Shown piece after piece: positions 20,696 to 22,070 of a stretch of DNA of 22,070 nucleotides (within the stretch, counting starts at the first letter, position 1; each line of letters starts with the position of its first letter). The position numbers were made by a program, and so were the translations under genes. Below the pieces are notes generated by a model, which saw only the letters and a list, made by a program, of their open reading frames with translations, did not search any database and was not told where the DNA came from. This DNA comes from Bacteroidales bacterium (GTDB lineage: Bacteria; Bacteroidota; Bacteroidia; Bacteroidales; UBA932). The stretch covers positions 1 to 22,070 of the forward strand of contig JAFZGK010000042.1 of the NCBI GenBank assembly GCA_017555445.1. Direction: 5' to 3'.

Positions 20696-21715
20696 ATGAA
20701 TATAAAGAAGATACTTAAATACCTGGCATCTGCCGCGTTAGCCGTCCTGCTTCTCTGGGTCTCTTTCCGCGAAGTGGAATGGGCAGATTTCCTCACCGTC
20801 CTGCAGCAATGCAATTGGGCATTTGTGATCCTGTCCATGGTAGCAGGCTCTACAGCATTTTTGCTCAGGGCATTACGCTGGCGCAGACTTCTCCTCCCCA
20901 TCGATGACAGCATCTCCAGAATTACTGCCTTCAACGGCATCAACATAGGCAATATCTCCAACTTCATATTCCCGAGAATAGGCGAATTCATCAGATGCGG
21001 TGTCATTACCCGCAGGTCGGCAGAAGTGTCGGTTGTCGCAGAAGACGGACGCATGGAGAAATCAAGGAAGGCTACATATGAAAAGGTGCTCGGAACTGTA
21101 GTGCTTGAACGCAGCTGGGAACTTGTAGTCATGCTCATGCTGCTGGCAGTAGTGGTGATAGGCGGATTCAACCGATTCGGAAAATTCTTTGTCGAGCAGA
21201 TATGGATTCCAATGTCTGAAAGTCTGAATTTCAGCATATGGTGGATCGTGGCGGTCTTGGCTGTAGTAGCTGCAGGAGCCATGTATGCTTTGTGGAAATT
21301 CAGGGACAGGAACACTTTCTGCAGCAAGGTCTGGGGTGTATTCAAGGGTATAGCTCAGGGCTTTTCAAGCTGCTTCAGAATGGAGAAGAAATGGCTCTTC
21401 TTTGCATATACGGCAACAATCTGGATCATGTATTGGATCATGGCGGCCAGCACAATGTGGGCAGTGCCCTTCATGGAAGGACTTGACCTGATCGATGCTC
21501 TCTTCCTTTCACTCGTAGGCGGCCTCGGCTTCGCAGTACCTGTTCCTGGCGGAATCGGAGCGTTTCATTTTGTCATCAGCCTTGCCCTCTCAGTCCTCTA
21601 CGGACTCCCGATGGAGCTTGGTATCGTCTACGCAACCCTTTCCCACACCACCCAGGCCATCACACAGATTCTGTTCGGATTAATTTCATATACGTACGAA
21701 TCCATAAAAAAATAA
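20696..21715 (+). CDS. LPG-synthase-TM / UPF0104 family membrane protein
   Basis: 339-aa integral membrane protein of the lysylphosphatidylglycerol-synthase transmembrane (PF03706) type, without the soluble aminoacyltransferase domain, so it is not expected to lysylate lipids by itself. About eight helices; family marks are FLLRALRWRRLL (about 52-63), FNGINIGNISNFIFPRIGEFIRC (76-98) and the C-terminal GGLGFAVPVPGGIGAFHF (about 281-298). The ATG at 20696 is preferred over an in-frame TTG at 20687 because the latter lies within the -7 element. Divergent from the kinase operon. Related proteins act in lipid or cell-envelope transport in some bacteria; the role here is open. Confidence 0.9.
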   Translation: MNIKKILKYLASAALAVLLLWVSFREVEWADFLTVLQQCNWAFVILSMVAGSTAFLLRALRWRRLLLPIDDSISRITAFNGINIGNISNFIFPRIGEFIRCGVITRRSAEVSVVAEDGRMEKSRKATYEKVLGTVVLERSWELVVMLMLLAVVVIGGFNRFGKFFVEQIWIPMSESLNFSIWWIVAVLAVVAAGAMYALWKFRDRNTFCSKVWGVFKGIAQGFSSCFRMEKKWLFFAYTATIWIMYWIMAASTMWAVPFMEGLDLIDALFLSLVGGLGFAVPVPGGIGAFHFVISLALSVLYGLPMELGIVYATLSHTTQAITQILFGLISYTYESIKK

Positions 21716-21821
21716 GGTAACGATATACCTGTTTACACTAAAAATATCATAAATAACTGAAGAATACGATGGCGGTGTAGAGTTATCGAAAGGCTTAGCC
21801 AGAGTTACGCTTCGTTCCATC

Positions 21822-21865
21822 ATAGCGACGACACAAATACACGCATATTTTTGTCTCGTCGCTAT
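21822..21865. repeat. Hairpin 1 of a pair sharing AGCGACGA / TCGTCGCT
   Basis: Arms ATAGCGACGACACAAA (21822-21837) and TTTGTCTCGTCGCTAT (21850-21865), 16 nt each with one mismatch, loop 12 nt. No T-run on either side, so not a terminator. Confidence 0.75.
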
Positions 21866-21895
21866 CTAAAACAGTGTTATAACCATAAAAAAGGC

Positions 21896-21936
21896 AGCGA
21901 CGATACATGAATCATGGTATTTCATGTGTCGTCGCT
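21896..21936. repeat. Hairpin 2 of a pair sharing AGCGACGA / TCGTCGCT
   Basis: Arms AGCGACGATACATGAA (21896-21911) and TTCATGTGTCGTCGCT (21921-21936), 16 nt with a single G-T pair, loop 9 nt. The stem base matches hairpin 1 while the tip differs. On the minus strand a T-run follows after GCC, so weak termination of leftward transcription is possible. Confidence 0.75.
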
Positions 21937-21952
21937 TTCATAATCTGCCTGA

Positions 21953-22060
21953 AATCTGCATCGTCCTAAACGAACCCCGCAATCCATTGAGGAGAAGTGG
22001 GCAACAGTCAAGCGCGAGGACGGCCTTTGGGTCGAGCCGCCCGCAGCGCTTGATCTGTAG
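21953..22060 (+). pseudogene. Possible 3' remnant of an unrecognised gene
   Basis: Open frame of 35 codons without ATG, ending in TAG at 22058-22060, with a plausible peptide (SIEEKWATVKREDGLWVEPP then AALDL). It is GC-rich compared with its neighbours. Too short to identify and possibly chance. Confidence 0.25.
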
Positions 22061-22070
22061 CAGTCGGAGA

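Larger units (their letters stand above)
21716..22070. other. Non-coding region with paired hairpins
   Basis: 355 bp without a complete gene. It contains two related hairpins (separate entries) and ends in a GC-rich, coding-like stretch with a stop at 22058-22060. Base composition changes from AT-rich near 21720 to 64% GC at 21991-22060, suggesting a junction with different DNA. Confidence 0.6.

Noticed and set aside
20644..21345. 233-codon minus-strand frame opposite the UPF0104 gene
   Set aside because: Antisense shadow: low-complexity, Ser/Thr/Met-rich composition, no motif, and it would span the kinase promoter.

Overview
The window looks like chromosomal DNA from a member of the Bacteroidales, probably an anaerobic gut- or rumen-type species. 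Four things point there: promoters of the Bacteroidetes type (TAnnTTTG -7 elements, one with TTTG exactly 19 nt upstream), the gene order rseC-rnfB-C-D-G-E-A, short secreted proteins with Bacteroidetes-type signal peptides, and families common in this order (DUF3108, DUF368, DUF1593/Sde182-like). The assignment is inference from content; no rRNA or other marker is present.

Positions 1-11577 form one dense plus-strand run. It holds two adjacent M23 (LytM-type) peptidases (the first cut by the window edge), a small MerR-type regulator, a Nif3-like metal protein, a coiled-coil/zinc-ribbon protein, the replicative helicase DnaB, a DUF3108 envelope protein, RseC, the six-subunit Rnf complex (ferredoxin:NAD+ oxidoreductase coupled to ion translocation), and a 64-residue protein of unknown role. 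A perfect 12-bp terminator that contains the last stop codon ends the run. Most neighbours overlap or lie within about 30 bp. Four of the six rnf genes carry a perfect GGAGG 7-9 nt before the start, while no other gene here does, which is unusual for this phylum.

Positions 11580-17242 hold secreted and redox functions: a lipoprotein of the nucleoside-hydrolase-like DUF1593 family and a small predicted beta-barrel (both plus), then on the minus strand a secreted GH3 glycosidase, a glycine-rich periplasmic protein and a 54-residue rubredoxin that is easily missed because of its size. Several promoter regions contain large dyads that look like operators. No SusC/SusD pair accompanies the GH3 gene, so this is not a classical polysaccharide utilisation locus.

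Positions 17391-18107 contain an unexplained structured segment, a tRNA-Arg(UCU) with its own promoter and terminator, and an open frame of about 80 codons without a start that reads like the tail of a lost gene. Positions 18108-20633 are a minus-strand operon: a PfkB sugar/nucleoside kinase, a conserved protein of unknown function and a DUF368 membrane protein. A divergent plus-strand LPG-synthase-TM/UPF0104 membrane protein with a near-leaderless promoter follows. The last 355 bases hold two related 16-bp hairpins and a GC-rich, coding-like tail, suggestive of a repeat or mobile-element remnant.

I did not find a convincing new multi-gene system. The best leads are the Shine-Dalgarno enrichment in rnf, the structured block beside the tRNA, the orphan coding fragment, the operator-like dyads and the paired hairpins at the right edge.
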